Origin: Microvirga brassicacearum
GTDB taxonomy: Bacteria; Pseudomonadota; Alphaproteobacteria; Rhizobiales; Beijerinckiaceae
NCBI RefSeq assembly: GCF_008757455.1
Contig: NZ_VCMV01000004.1
Span: forward strand, 1-64,000
Length of the DNA stretch: 64,000 nucleotides
Reading direction: 5' to 3'
In this document: in pieces, positions 53,250 to 62,854 of the stretch
How positions within the stretch are numbered: the stretch's first letter is position 1
Layout: every line of letters starts with the position of its first letter
Program-made: the position numbers and the translations under genes
The notes under the pieces: model-generated
Database searches by the model: none
What the model was told of the DNA's origin: nothing
Seen by the model: the letters and a program-made list of their open reading frames with translations, nothing else

Positions 53250-54905
53250 TCACGTATTCCGGTCTGCGCGTCCCAGGATTGCAACTGGAATGATGCCAGC
53301 GGCAACGATCATCAGCGCGGCGATCGCGGCTTCCTCATACGTGCCGCGAGCCGCCTCACCATAGAGATGCGTCGCGAGGGTTTCGAAGTTCAGTGGTCGC
53401 AGGAGCAATGTGACCGGCAGTTCCTTCATGATATCGACAAACACCAGCAACGCTGCAGCCGCCACGGCCGGCCGGATCAGCGGGAGGTGAACGCGGGACA
53501 GGGTGGAGCCGGCGGATTTCCCGAGGGTCCGCGATGCATCATCCAGCGAGGCCGGAACACGCGTGAACCCCGCCTCGATTCCACCAACCGAGATTGCGAG
53601 GAAGCGTGCGGTGTAGGCGATGACGAGGCCGGTGCCTGATCCTAGAATCCAGAGGCGTGACGGCACGTCGAGAAACGTCTGGAAGACATCGTCGATGATG
53701 GCATCGACCCCGGTGATCAAGGGCAGAATGCCGATGGCCAGAACTGTACCGGGGATTGCGTAGCCAAGCGAAGCGAGGCGCACTGATGCTGTCGAGAGAA
53801 ATTCGCCCCGCCCTAATCGCGCCGCGTAGGCGACAACAAGGCCCAACGCAATGACCGCGACTGTTGCGGCGAGAGATACCGTGACGGTGTTGACGACTTC
53901 CTGCACGATGGCGGGCGACACGCCGCTGAAGCGGACGCGCTTGACGCTCTCGACGACGAGATATGCGGCGGGCGCGACAAAACCGACGAGGATGGGGACA
54001 ATGCAGACGACGAACGCGCCTGCGGCCGCCCCCCCTCTGAGCGGCACCCGCTTCAAGGGATGGGAACGCTTCGTCGAGGCCGCATACCGCCGATGCCGGC
54101 GAGCCCACCTCTCTGCGAGGACGAGAAGCACCACGACGAGAAGCATCACGAGGGCGATCTGCGCGGCACCTGGCAGGTCCGAGCGCGTGACCCAAGTGGT
54201 GTAGATGGAGACCGACAATGTCCGCACGCCGAGGAACTCCGACGCGCCGATATCGTTGAGCGCCTCCATCAGCGCGAGGCTCACGCCGACAGCGATGGCC
54301 GGATGTGCAAGAGGCAACCCGACACGAAAAAAAAGCGCTGCCTTGCGTGTGCCGAGCACCCGCGCAGCCTCGATGAGCCCAGCGGCCTGGGTCTGAAACA
54401 TCGCCCGCGTTGTGAGATAGACGTACGGGTAGAGAACGAAGCCAAGTAGCAGAATACAGCCCGCCATCGAGCGCACGTCGGGCAGACGGAAGTCTCGTGG
54501 GCTGTCGATGCCAAGCGCCGTACGCAAGGCCGTCTGGACCGGACCTATGGGATGGAGAATGTCGAGATAGGCGTATGCGATGATATAAGTCGGCACCGAC
54601 AAGGGCAGGAGCAAAGCCCACGACAGGACGCGGCGGCCTGGAAATTCGCAGGTGGTGACGAGCCAGGCAGTGCAGGTTCCAATAATGCTGACGAGCACAC
54701 CCACGCCAAGCAGAAGGATCAACGTATCGTGCAAAGCGACCGGGAGGACATTCGCAGCCAAGTGGGTCCAGAGACCATCTGACCCGCGTGCCGCGAGGAA
54801 CGCCAGAACAACCACAGGCGATGCCACAAAGCCGGCGATCGCGGCGGAGGCGACAAGCCACGGCCGGTTCTTAAATGAATGCCGCTTTGGTTTCACGAAG
54901 TACAC
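53250..54905 (-). CDS. Iron(III) ABC transporter permease, fused FbpB type
   Basis: A 551-aa inner-membrane protein of two homologous halves with about 12 spans. There are two EAA loops (IEAARVLGTRKAALFFRVGL, DDASRTLGKSAGSTLSRVHL), as in SfuB/FbpB. SWALLLPLSVPTYIIAYAYL is a typical family segment. It is 62 bp downstream of the binding-protein gene, with a hairpin between them. The start appears to be GTG 54905. No ATPase gene of the FbpC type follows in the window. Confidence 0.9.
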   Translation of the reverse strand: MYFVKPKRHSFKNRPWLVASAAIAGFVASPVVVLAFLAARGSDGLWTHLAANVLPVALHDTLILLLGVGVLVSIIGTCTAWLVTTCEFPGRRVLSWALLLPLSVPTYIIAYAYLDILHPIGPVQTALRTALGIDSPRDFRLPDVRSMAGCILLLGFVLYPYVYLTTRAMFQTQAAGLIEAARVLGTRKAALFFRVGLPLAHPAIAVGVSLALMEALNDIGASEFLGVRTLSVSIYTTWVTRSDLPGAAQIALVMLLVVVLLVLAERWARRHRRYAASTKRSHPLKRVPLRGGAAAGAFVVCIVPILVGFVAPAAYLVVESVKRVRFSGVSPAIVQEVVNTVTVSLAATVAVIALGLVVAYAARLGRGEFLSTASVRLASLGYAIPGTVLAIGILPLITGVDAIIDDVFQTFLDVPSRLWILGSGTGLVIAYTARFLAISVGGIEAGFTRVPASLDDASRTLGKSAGSTLSRVHLPLIRPAVAAAALLVFVDIMKELPVTLLLRPLNFETLATHLYGEAARGTYEEAAIAALMIVAAGIIPVAILGRADRNT

Positions 54906-54931
54906 AGATCGTCTACGATCCCACCAAAACA

Positions 54932-54960
54932 GTGAGGGGCAGTCTCAGACTACCCCTCAC
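54932..54960 (-). terminator. Intercistronic hairpin between iron binding protein and permease genes
   Basis: GTGAGGGG (54932-54939) and CCCCTCAC (54953-54960) form an 8-bp stem. On the minus strand it is followed by TGTTTTGG. It sits 7 bp past the binding-protein stop. Such hairpins commonly attenuate transcription so the binding protein outnumbers the permease, or protect its mRNA. Confidence 0.6.
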
Positions 54961-54966
54961 ATCACG

Positions 54967-56001
54967 TCAGTTGTCGAAGCCAACTTTTTCCGCAAGGATG
55001 CTGGCTTCCTTGCGCTTCTTGGCGATCTCGACGAGGTTGATGCTATCGACCTTCAGCGGCCCCAATGCCGCAATGATCGGGTCGGAAGCGACGCCCGCCT
55101 TCACCGGGTACTCATAGTTCGCTTGAGCGTAGATCTTCTGGGCTTCGTCCGAAACGAGGTATTCAACGAAACTGATCGCCGCGGCCTTGTTCGGTGCATT
55201 GCGGGCGATGGCCGCGCCTGAGACGTTGACGTGCGTGCCGCCACCTTCGAAGGTCGGAAGCACCACCTTGATGGCGTCGCCCCATTTCTGCTGGTCAGGC
55301 CCGCCCTTCCCGCTGCGCATCAGGCCGACGTAATAGGAATTGCCGATCCCGATCTCGCAAATGCCGCCGAGAATGTCGCGTGCCACCTCGCGGTCGCCGC
55401 CGCCAGCCTTACGGGCAAGGTTGGTCTTGAGGCCCTTCAGCCATTCTTCGGTCTTCGGCGCGCCGTGATGAACCATGTAGGCGGCAAACAGCGCCGTGTT
55501 GTAAGGGTGCTGCCCCGAGCGGATGCAGACCTTGCCCTTCCACTTCGGATCGGAAAGGTTCTCATACGTGAACGTCGAGACGTCGAGATCCTTGGCGGCA
55601 TAGAGAACGCGGGCGCGCAGAGACAACGAGAACCATTCGCCGCCGGCACCACGCAAGTTGGCCGGAATGGCGCTCTCAAGCGTCGCCGACTTGACCGGCT
55701 GTGTGAGCTTCTTGTCCACGAGGTCGATCAGGTTGCCAATATCGACCGTCATGAGAACGTCCGCCGGTGATTTGTCCCCTTCCGCTTCGACCCGCTCGGC
55801 AAGGCCGTCCTTGACGAAGATGGTGTTGACCTTGACGCCCTTGGCCTGAGTGAAAGCGTCGATCAGGGTCTTGATCAGGCCTGGCTCACGCGTCGTGTAG
55901 AGATTGATCTCCTGACCGAATGCGGCGCCCGAGGACAATCCAATGGTTCCGGCGAGGAGCGCAATTTGGACGCTGCGCCGCAAAGGGGTGGATGGCTTCA
56001 T
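54967..56001 (-). CDS. Iron(III) ABC transporter substrate-binding protein
   Basis: A 344-aa periplasmic ferric-binding protein of the FbpA/IdiA type. The signal peptide is SVQIALLAGTIGLSSGAAFG, the mature start EINLYTTREPGLIK, and the paired iron-ligand tyrosines are in GIGNSYYVGLM. GGAG precedes ATG 56001. It is followed by the permease gene. The upstream region carries two tandem sites with an Irr/ICE-like shape, so iron-responsive control is likely. Confidence 0.92.
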   Translation of the reverse strand: MKPSTPLRRSVQIALLAGTIGLSSGAAFGQEINLYTTREPGLIKTLIDAFTQAKGVKVNTIFVKDGLAERVEAEGDKSPADVLMTVDIGNLIDLVDKKLTQPVKSATLESAIPANLRGAGGEWFSLSLRARVLYAAKDLDVSTFTYENLSDPKWKGKVCIRSGQHPYNTALFAAYMVHHGAPKTEEWLKGLKTNLARKAGGGDREVARDILGGICEIGIGNSYYVGLMRSGKGGPDQQKWGDAIKVVLPTFEGGGTHVNVSGAAIARNAPNKAAAISFVEYLVSDEAQKIYAQANYEYPVKAGVASDPIIAALGPLKVDSINLVEIAKKRKEASILAEKVGFDN

Positions 56002-56640
<639 letters not shown>

Positions 56641-56774
56641 GGCCCGGCCGCTCTCGAGCAGCATTGTTTCCAAAGCCGTGACAGGAGGGACGCGACAGGC
56701 TAGGTCAGGGCGATTGCCGAGATTTGGAATCGGTTCCACCAACACCTACCTATAGGCCTTGCGGATACGATCTG

Positions 56775-57188
56775 ATGAATTCGAAGCATCACAGCCACGC
56801 CATCGAGGAACTCAATGACACGCAGAAGCGCGTGCATCGAATCCTTACGGCTGCGCGCAATCCCCTCTCGGCCTATGACGTGCTGGACAAGATGAGAGCC
56901 AAAGGCGCTGTCACGCCCCCTACCGTCTACCGCTCGTTGGACAAACTGATCGAAAAGGGCCTGGCCCATCGCCTAGAGAGCCTGAACGCCTACGTGGCCT
57001 GTCAGCATCTGCACCCGCATCACCACGAGATGGCGGCCTTCGCCATTTGCGAAGCTTGCGGTGCCGTGACCGAATTTACCGACCCGCAGATCGGGGAACG
57101 CCTCGCCGTCTGGAGCGAAAGCAACGCCTTCGCGCCCAAAAAGATTACGGTCGAAGTTCGCGGCCTGTGCGAATCATGCGCTGCTTGA
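56775..57188 (+). CDS. Fur-family regulator, Zur-like
   Basis: A 137-aa Fur-superfamily repressor. The winged helix spans 10-75 (PLSAYDVLDKMRAKGAVTPP, TVYRSLDKLIEKGLAHRLES). The metal region has HPHHHEMAAFAICEACGAV, with a histidine cluster and the first CxxC; the second CxxC is CESC at the C-terminus. SAYDVLDKMR resembles the Zur subgroup rather than iron Fur or Irr. It is likely a zinc-responsive repressor, possibly of this region or of distant zinc genes. Confidence 0.83.
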   Translation: MNSKHHSHAIEELNDTQKRVHRILTAARNPLSAYDVLDKMRAKGAVTPPTVYRSLDKLIEKGLAHRLESLNAYVACQHLHPHHHEMAAFAICEACGAVTEFTDPQIGERLAVWSESNAFAPKKITVEVRGLCESCAA

Positions 57189-57273
57189 GCCTTCGGCCTT
57201 GCCGCCTCGCGACGCGTTCGAACCTCTGTTTTCTGTCTCCGCACGCTGAATCTGCCGAAAATGTCACCGACAG

Positions 57274-57310
57274 TTTTGCAATCTGCAATTTTGCAAGCAT
57301 AAATTGCAAC
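57274..57310. promoter_or_regulatory. TGCAA/TTGCA repeat cluster upstream of the second Fur-family gene
   Basis: TTGCA (57276-57280) and TGCAA (57284-57288) form an inverted repeat. Two further TTGCAA copies follow at 57291-57296 and 57304-57309. TGCAA-rich arrays are known for alphaproteobacterial Fur/Mur sites. The cluster lies 70-107 bp upstream of ATG 57381, so autoregulation is plausible. Confidence 0.45.
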
Positions 57311-57380
57311 GATACCACATTGTGCCGCCGCCGCTTTCCCTATATAAACGGGTAGGATTTGTTATTACAGGAGCAATTTC

Positions 57381-57833
57381 ATGAATGCCCGGGCCATAAG
57401 GAAAGACGAGGAGGAGACTCTCCTCCAGCGCGCCGACGACCTTTGCCGCGCCAATAATCTTCGGCTGACGCCGATCCGCGAGCGCGTCTATCGGGAGCTC
57501 GTTCAGACTGGCGGTCCGGTGGGTGCGTACGATCTTGTGGACCGGCTCAGCAGCGACAAGAAGCGCCTGGCGCCCGTCACCATCTATCGCGCTCTCGACT
57601 TCCTTCGAGATGCGGGGCTCGTGCACCGTCTTGCGACCCAGAACTCTTACATCGTGTCGCACGGCCAGCCCGAAGTGAACGCCATGAAGGTGATGTTCGT
57701 CTGCACCAAGACTGGCAAGACGGTCGAAGTTCACTCGGCCGAAGTTGCCGAGGCTGTGAAGACGGCTGCCGAGCAGGCTGGTTTCAAGTCACTGTCGGCT
57801 TTCATCGAGGTCGAAGGCGAAAGCGCACGCTAG
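57381..57833 (+). CDS. Fur-family regulator lacking the structural zinc cysteines
   Basis: A 150-aa Fur-superfamily protein. The winged helix is intact (NNLRLTPIRERVYRELVQTG, VGAYDLVDRLSS, PVTIYRALDFLRDAGLVHRL). At the usual CxxC position it has FVCTKTGKTVEVH, with one cysteine only and no terminal CxxC. GAYDL and ALDFLRDAGLVHRL are Zur-like. It may have lost the structural zinc site and sense another signal. AGGAGC precedes ATG 57381. A bidirectional terminator follows it. Confidence 0.83.
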   Translation: MNARAIRKDEEETLLQRADDLCRANNLRLTPIRERVYRELVQTGGPVGAYDLVDRLSSDKKRLAPVTIYRALDFLRDAGLVHRLATQNSYIVSHGQPEVNAMKVMFVCTKTGKTVEVHSAEVAEAVKTAAEQAGFKSLSAFIEVEGESAR

Positions 57834-57863
57834 GTCGTCCACGCGATCGCCGTCATGCAGATT

Positions 57864-57892
57864 AAAAAAGGCCGGGCAATGCCCGGCCTTTT
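57864..57892. terminator. Bidirectional rho-independent terminator
   Basis: GGCCGGGC (57870-57877), loop AAT and GCCCGGCC (57881-57888), flanked by A6 on the left and T4 on the right. It lies between the convergent Fur-family and RND pump genes and can end transcripts from both strands. Confidence 0.92.
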
Positions 57893-57894
57893 CG

Positions 57895-60800
57895 TTATTC
57901 GGCGGCCCACGCCCGCGGCGGGGCGAAAGGCTCTTCCTCGACTTTTGCGACCGGCTTCGGCTGGCGCGCGATGTAGGTATAGAACATCGGCACCACAAAG
58001 AGGGTGAAGACTGTGCCGATGGACATGCCTGAAGCAATCACCAGACCCATGGAGAATCGCGCGGCCGCACCCGCACCGCTGGCATAAAGCAAGGGCGCAA
58101 CGCCCAGCACCATGGCGGCCGTCGTCATGAGGATCGGGCGCAACCGGACACGCGCTGCCTCTTCGATGGCTTTGCGATTGCTCGCGCCGTGTTTCTCCTT
58201 GTAGTCGTTGGCGAACTCCACCATCAGAATGCCGTGCTTGGTAATCAGGCCCACAAGGGTGATCAGCCCGACCTCCGTGTAGATGTTGAGCGTCGCCAAT
58301 CCGAGATTGAGGAAGATCATCGCGCCGAACATCGAGAGCGGCACCGACATCATGATGATGAAGGGATCGCGGAAGCTCTCGAATTGAGCGGCGAGCACCA
58401 GATAGATCACGATGATGGCAAGGCCGAACGCCAGCGCGATCGAACTTCCCTCCTGGACCTCAAGACGGGATTGCCCGGCATAGTCCTCATAGAAACCCTG
58501 CGGCATGACTTCCCGGCCGATCTGGCGCAGGGTCGCCAAGCCTTCGGACGTGGTGACGCCAGGCATCGGAAGAGCCGACAATGTTGCCGAGTTCAACTGG
58601 TTGAACTGCTCGATCGCCGCTGGAGCCGCGTCGGTTTCGATGCGCACCAACGCGGAAAGCGGCACCATTGAACCATCGGCGGCGCGCACGAAGAATTCCG
58701 TGAGACGTTCCGGATTCAGACGGTCGGTTTGCCGCACCTGGCTGACGACGTCATAGCTTCGATTATCGCGATCGAATTTCGAGATCGACGCACCACCCAC
58801 CAAGGCACCGAGGGTCGTGCCGATCTCACTGACCGGAACACCGAGAGCCGCCGCACGGTCGCGATCGACGATGATGCGCGCACGCGGCGTCTCGTAAGTG
58901 ACCGAGTTGGCGACGACGATGAACTTTCCGGACGCTGTCGCTTTCTGCTTGACCTGCTCGCCCACCTCGTAGGCTTGAGCGGGATCGCCGATCGTACGCA
59001 GGACATACTGGATCGGAAGACCGCCGCCGGCACCGGGAAGGGAGGGTGGCGAGAAGACAAACGCCTGCACGCCTGCGTTTTCATTCAAGAGATTTTGGAT
59101 CTCCTGCTTCGTCTCCGCACCTTTTTTCGAACGCTCCGACCATTCCTTGAGCTTGAAGCCGACGAAGCCACTGCCGCCGCCGTCAATGCCGGCGATCAGG
59201 AACGTATCGTCGATCTCCGGAATCTTTTCGCCGGCGCGCGTGAAGCCTGCCGCAAACGCCTGGGTGTAATCGACGGTCGCGTATTGTGGGGTGTTGACGA
59301 GGCCCAGATAAGCGCCCTGATCTTCTTCGGGTGCCAACTCGGATGGCGTCTTCATGAAGAGGAACACGGTCGTGCCGAGGAGCGCTGCCACAATCAGGAG
59401 CGTGATCGGCCGATAGTCGAGCGAACCCGACAGGCGACGCGCATACCAGTTCTCCACTTTGGTGAACGTGCGATCGACGAAACCAGCGAAACCCGTCTGC
59501 CCGCCATGCCCGTGCGCCTTGAGCAATCTGGCCGACATCATCGGCGACAAGGTCACGGCGATGATGCCCGAGATCACCACCGCTCCGGCGAGGGTGAAGG
59601 CAAATTCGCGGAACAGCGTGCCGGTGAGGCCTTGGGTGAAACCGATGGGCGCGTAAACGGCCGCGAGCGTGATAGTCATCGACACGATGGGACCGAAGAT
59701 CTCCTTCATGCCCACGATCGCTGCATCGATCGGTTGGAGTCCTTCCTCGATATGTCGATGGATATTTTCCAACACCACAATAGCGTCGTCGACCACAAGG
59801 CCGATGGCCAGAACCATCGCCAGCAAGGTCAGCAGGTTGATGGAATATCCAAGCGCAAAGAGCACGAAGCAGACACCCACCAGAGATAGCGGAATCGTCA
59901 CGATGGGGATCAGCACCGAGCGGAACGAGCCTAGGAACAAGAGGATCACCACAATGACGATCAACGCTGCTTCGCCGATCGTCTTGAACACCTCCTCGAT
60001 CGATGCGGAGATGAAGTTCGAGGCGTCGTAGACGATCTCCACCGTCATGCCTTTCGGCAGCGTCGGCCTGATTTCCTCGATCGCACGGGTGACTTCCGAG
60101 GCGACGCTCAGGGGATTGGCAGCGGGAGTCGGCGTGATGCCGATGAAGGTGCCCTCCTTGCCATTGAAGCTGACCTTCGTGTCCGTGCTTTTGGGACCCA
60201 GTTCCACATCGGCAACATCGCGCAGGCGCACGATCTGGTCGCCATTCGCGCGGATCGGCAGCGTTGCGAAGGTTTCCGGCGTCTGGAAGGTGGTCTGCAT
60301 TTCGAGCGCGTAAGCGACGAATTCGTTCTTGGTTTTGCCCGGAGCCGCAAGGAAATTGCTGGCGCGAATGGCCGCGACCACATCGCTTGCGGTGACGCCG
60401 CGTGCGGCGAGACGCTGAGGATCGATCCACACGCGCATGGAGAATTCGCGGCCGCCGAGAATCTCGGCGCCGCCCACGCCCTCAAGCGTTGCGAAGCGAG
60501 GCTGGATCACGCGGGTGAGAAACTCCGACACCTGCTCCGAGTTCATCTCGGAGCTGGCGAAGGTCAGATACATCAACGCGAAGGTCTGACCCGTGCCTTT
60601 CATGATGACCGGATCTTCGGCGTCGGTCGGCAATTGCGCACGGACCTGCTGCACCTTGGCCGTCACCTCGGTGAGGGCGGCGTTCGGATCGGTGTTGAGG
60701 CGCATGCGGACCGATACAGTGCTGACACCAAGCCGGCTTTGCGACGTGACGTAGTCCACGCCCTCCGCGCTCGATACGGACTTGGCGATCGGCGTGCTGA

Positions 60801-60987
60801 TGAAGCCCTGCATCAGATCCGCGCTGGCACCCACATAAGTCGTGGTGATCGTGATGGTGGTTTCTTCCACCTCTGGATACTGGCGAACCTGAAGGCTCAT
60901 CAGCCCCTGCGCGCCGAGCAGAAGGATGAGCAGGCTCACCACCATCGACAGGACGGGGCGGCGGATGAAGAGTTCTGTAAAACTCAT
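57895..60987 (-). CDS. RND-family multidrug efflux pump, inner-membrane transporter
   Basis: A 1030-aa AcrB/MexF-type proton antiporter with 12 spans and two large periplasmic loops. The N-terminus is SFTELFIRRPVLSMVVSLL. The paired proton-relay aspartates are in LAIGLVVDDAIVVLEN. VGLITKHGILMVEFANDYKE and RLRPILMTTAAMVLGVAPLL are family signatures. It starts 9 bp after the adaptor gene. No outer-membrane channel gene follows, so a TolC-type partner must be encoded elsewhere. Confidence 0.96.
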   Translation of the reverse strand: MSFTELFIRRPVLSMVVSLLILLLGAQGLMSLQVRQYPEVEETTITITTTYVGASADLMQGFISTPIAKSVSSAEGVDYVTSQSRLGVSTVSVRMRLNTDPNAALTEVTAKVQQVRAQLPTDAEDPVIMKGTGQTFALMYLTFASSEMNSEQVSEFLTRVIQPRFATLEGVGGAEILGGREFSMRVWIDPQRLAARGVTASDVVAAIRASNFLAAPGKTKNEFVAYALEMQTTFQTPETFATLPIRANGDQIVRLRDVADVELGPKSTDTKVSFNGKEGTFIGITPTPAANPLSVASEVTRAIEEIRPTLPKGMTVEIVYDASNFISASIEEVFKTIGEAALIVIVVILLFLGSFRSVLIPIVTIPLSLVGVCFVLFALGYSINLLTLLAMVLAIGLVVDDAIVVLENIHRHIEEGLQPIDAAIVGMKEIFGPIVSMTITLAAVYAPIGFTQGLTGTLFREFAFTLAGAVVISGIIAVTLSPMMSARLLKAHGHGGQTGFAGFVDRTFTKVENWYARRLSGSLDYRPITLLIVAALLGTTVFLFMKTPSELAPEEDQGAYLGLVNTPQYATVDYTQAFAAGFTRAGEKIPEIDDTFLIAGIDGGGSGFVGFKLKEWSERSKKGAETKQEIQNLLNENAGVQAFVFSPPSLPGAGGGLPIQYVLRTIGDPAQAYEVGEQVKQKATASGKFIVVANSVTYETPRARIIVDRDRAAALGVPVSEIGTTLGALVGGASISKFDRDNRSYDVVSQVRQTDRLNPERLTEFFVRAADGSMVPLSALVRIETDAAPAAIEQFNQLNSATLSALPMPGVTTSEGLATLRQIGREVMPQGFYEDYAGQSRLEVQEGSSIALAFGLAIIVIYLVLAAQFESFRDPFIIMMSVPLSMFGAMIFLNLGLATLNIYTEVGLITLVGLITKHGILMVEFANDYKEKHGASNRKAIEEAARVRLRPILMTTAAMVLGVAPLLYASGAGAAARFSMGLVIASGMSIGTVFTLFVVPMFYTYIARQPKPVAKVEEEPFAPPRAWAAE

Positions 60988-60996
60988 GGTGTGTGC

Positions 60997-62130
60997 CTAC
61001 TGCCCGTTGGCAAGTTTGGTCGCGTCAAATTTCGTCACGTCGACGCTGTTGTTGATCTTGACCGTTGACCCGGCCTGAAGCTTGTTCTGTCCCGACGCGA
61101 CCACGAGTTGGCCAGGCGTGATGCCGGACACCACCTCGATCGCGCCGCCGCGGCGGCGACCGGTCTTCACGAAGACCTGTTTGGTCGTCAACACCTTCTC
61201 GCCGGCCTTGTCCTCTTCGTCGATCGTGAAGACGTAATCGCCGTAGAGACTGGTCACGACCGCTGTCTGGGGAACTGTCACGATGTTCGGCTGAGGCGGC
61301 AACACTACCTCGACGTGAAGGAACTGGCCGGGAAGAATGGAGCCGTCCTTGTTGTCCTCGACGAGGGCCTGCACGGAAACGAGGCGCGTTTTCGGGTCCA
61401 CGCGCGGGTCTTTGCCGATCACTTTCCCGCTGAAGGGCAGATTTGTCTCGCTGACGCCGACATGGACTTCCTGGCCGAGCTTGACATCTGCCGCAACCTG
61501 CTCGGGCACCGTGAAGTCGACCTTCATCGAATCGAGATCCTGAAAACTCGCGATCACCGTGCCGGGCTGCAGATACTGACCGACATCGATTCGCGGAATG
61601 CCGATGACGCCGGAGAAGGGCGCTTTCAGCGCCTTCTGCTCGATCGTTGCCTGCAGCCGCGCCAGGCGGGAGCGGGCCGCGGCAAGGAACGCGCTTGCCT
61701 GGTCGAAATTGGCCTCGGTGCCGTAGCCGCGCGACGAGAGCGTCTTGGCGCGCTCGAAGGCGCTCTCCGCCGTCTTCACGTTGGCCTGCACGTCCTGCAA
61801 ATCGGCGCGCTCGACCGTGTCGTCGAGCTGGACCAGCACCGCACCCTTGGTGACATTCTGGTTGGCCTTGAACTGGATTTCCTTCACGATACCGGCCGTT
61901 TCGAAGGCCAGTTCCACGCCGTTCGCCGCCCGTGCGGTGCCGATGGCCCCGATCGCCGGGTTCCAAGTCTTCGCTTCGACCTTGGCGGACGACACGGCCT
62001 GCGCCGGCGGCTTCATATTCGCGAAGAAGTCCTTGATCATCCGCTCTTTGAAGAAGTTGAACCAGATCAGCCCGGCGCAAAGTCCAATCGCGAGGACGAA
62101 CACGAGGGTAACTACGAGGCGCCGTTTCAT
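60997..62130 (-). CDS. RND efflux periplasmic adaptor (membrane fusion protein)
   Basis: A 377-aa adaptor. An N-terminal membrane anchor (LVVTLVFVLAIGLCAGLIWF) is followed by lipoyl-like halves around a coiled-coil hairpin (ADLQDVQANVKTAESAFERA, then SRLARLQATIEQKALKAPFS), and a beta-barrel domain with VPQTAVV. It bridges the RND pump to an outer-membrane channel. It is the first gene of the pump operon, divergent from the TetR gene, with a shared regulatory gap of 150 bp. Confidence 0.94.
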   Translation of the reverse strand: MKRRLVVTLVFVLAIGLCAGLIWFNFFKERMIKDFFANMKPPAQAVSSAKVEAKTWNPAIGAIGTARAANGVELAFETAGIVKEIQFKANQNVTKGAVLVQLDDTVERADLQDVQANVKTAESAFERAKTLSSRGYGTEANFDQASAFLAAARSRLARLQATIEQKALKAPFSGVIGIPRIDVGQYLQPGTVIASFQDLDSMKVDFTVPEQVAADVKLGQEVHVGVSETNLPFSGKVIGKDPRVDPKTRLVSVQALVEDNKDGSILPGQFLHVEVVLPPQPNIVTVPQTAVVTSLYGDYVFTIDEEDKAGEKVLTTKQVFVKTGRRRGGAIEVVSGITPGQLVVASGQNKLQAGSTVKINNSVDVTKFDATKLANGQ

Positions 62131-62208
62131 TGTGGCTTATCCGTGTTCCGACGTCTGGTGCACCAGACGATTGAATGTTTTGGAGCGCTGCCTTACCTCA
62201 GGTTCCTC

Positions 62209-62252
62209 TTGACGCCAAGGCAGCGGCACCGTTTATATACCGTCTGGACGGT
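62209..62252 (+). promoter_or_regulatory. TetR promoter with overlapping palindromic operator
   Basis: TTGACG (62209-62214), a 17-bp spacer and TTTATA (62232-62237) form a good sigma-70-type promoter. The perfect palindrome ACCGTC-TG-GACGGT (62239-62252) begins right after the -10. This is the classic layout for TetR-family autorepression and for control of the divergent pump operon. Confidence 0.65.
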
Positions 62253-62280
62253 TCAGTGCAAGAGTGCACGAGAGGTGCGA

Positions 62281-62847
62281 ATGTTCAATTGTATCCGCGG
62301 GCGCAAAAGCTCCCGGGAGAAGATTCTCGACGCTGCGGCGGAACTTGTCGGCTCCATCGGCGCCGGTCGACTGACGCTTGAGGCCGTGGCCGAGCGAGCC
62401 GGGCTCAGCAAAGGCGGCCTTCTCTACAATTTCCCCAGCAAGGATGCGTTGCTGCAGGGGATGATCCAGCGCCTCGTTGACGAAGTGTCTGCTGAGAAAG
62501 AGACCCTTCGGGGGCATACGCCTCCCGGACGGAACCTTGAGGCTCGCCTCTGTACTGCCGCGCTTCTCAAAATGCACGCCGGCAAGATGAAAGACATCGC
62601 CAACGGGATGCTTGCCGCCTCATCGGAAAATCCGGCGCTTCTTGAACCGGTTCGTCAGGTGATTCGAAAAACCCTGACGGAAATGAGGGAGACGTCAGAC
62701 GATCTCGACGCGTGTCTTCTCGCCTGGCTGGCAGTCGAGGGCCTCAACAGCTTCGAGATGCACGATCTCAGCCCGTTTTCTGAAGAGGACCGCGACAGGA
62801 TCGCGGCGTCTGTCACGAAGCTCCTCGAAAACGGGATCGCGGAATAG
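62281..62847 (+). CDS. TetR-family transcriptional repressor
   Basis: A 188-aa regulator. Residues 10-57 are the TetR HTH (SREKILDAAAELVGSIGAGR, ERAGLSKGGLLYNFPSKDAL). The C-terminal ligand domain is of the short type found in efflux regulators (LLAWLAVEGLNSFEMHDLSP). It is divergent from the RND adaptor gene, with a palindromic operator in the gap. The likely role is drug- or lipid-responsive repression of the pump. Confidence 0.92.
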   Translation: MFNCIRGRKSSREKILDAAAELVGSIGAGRLTLEAVAERAGLSKGGLLYNFPSKDALLQGMIQRLVDEVSAEKETLRGHTPPGRNLEARLCTAALLKMHAGKMKDIANGMLAASSENPALLEPVRQVIRKTLTEMRETSDDLDACLLAWLAVEGLNSFEMHDLSPFSEEDRDRIAASVTKLLENGIAE

Positions 62848-62854
62848 CCCTGCA

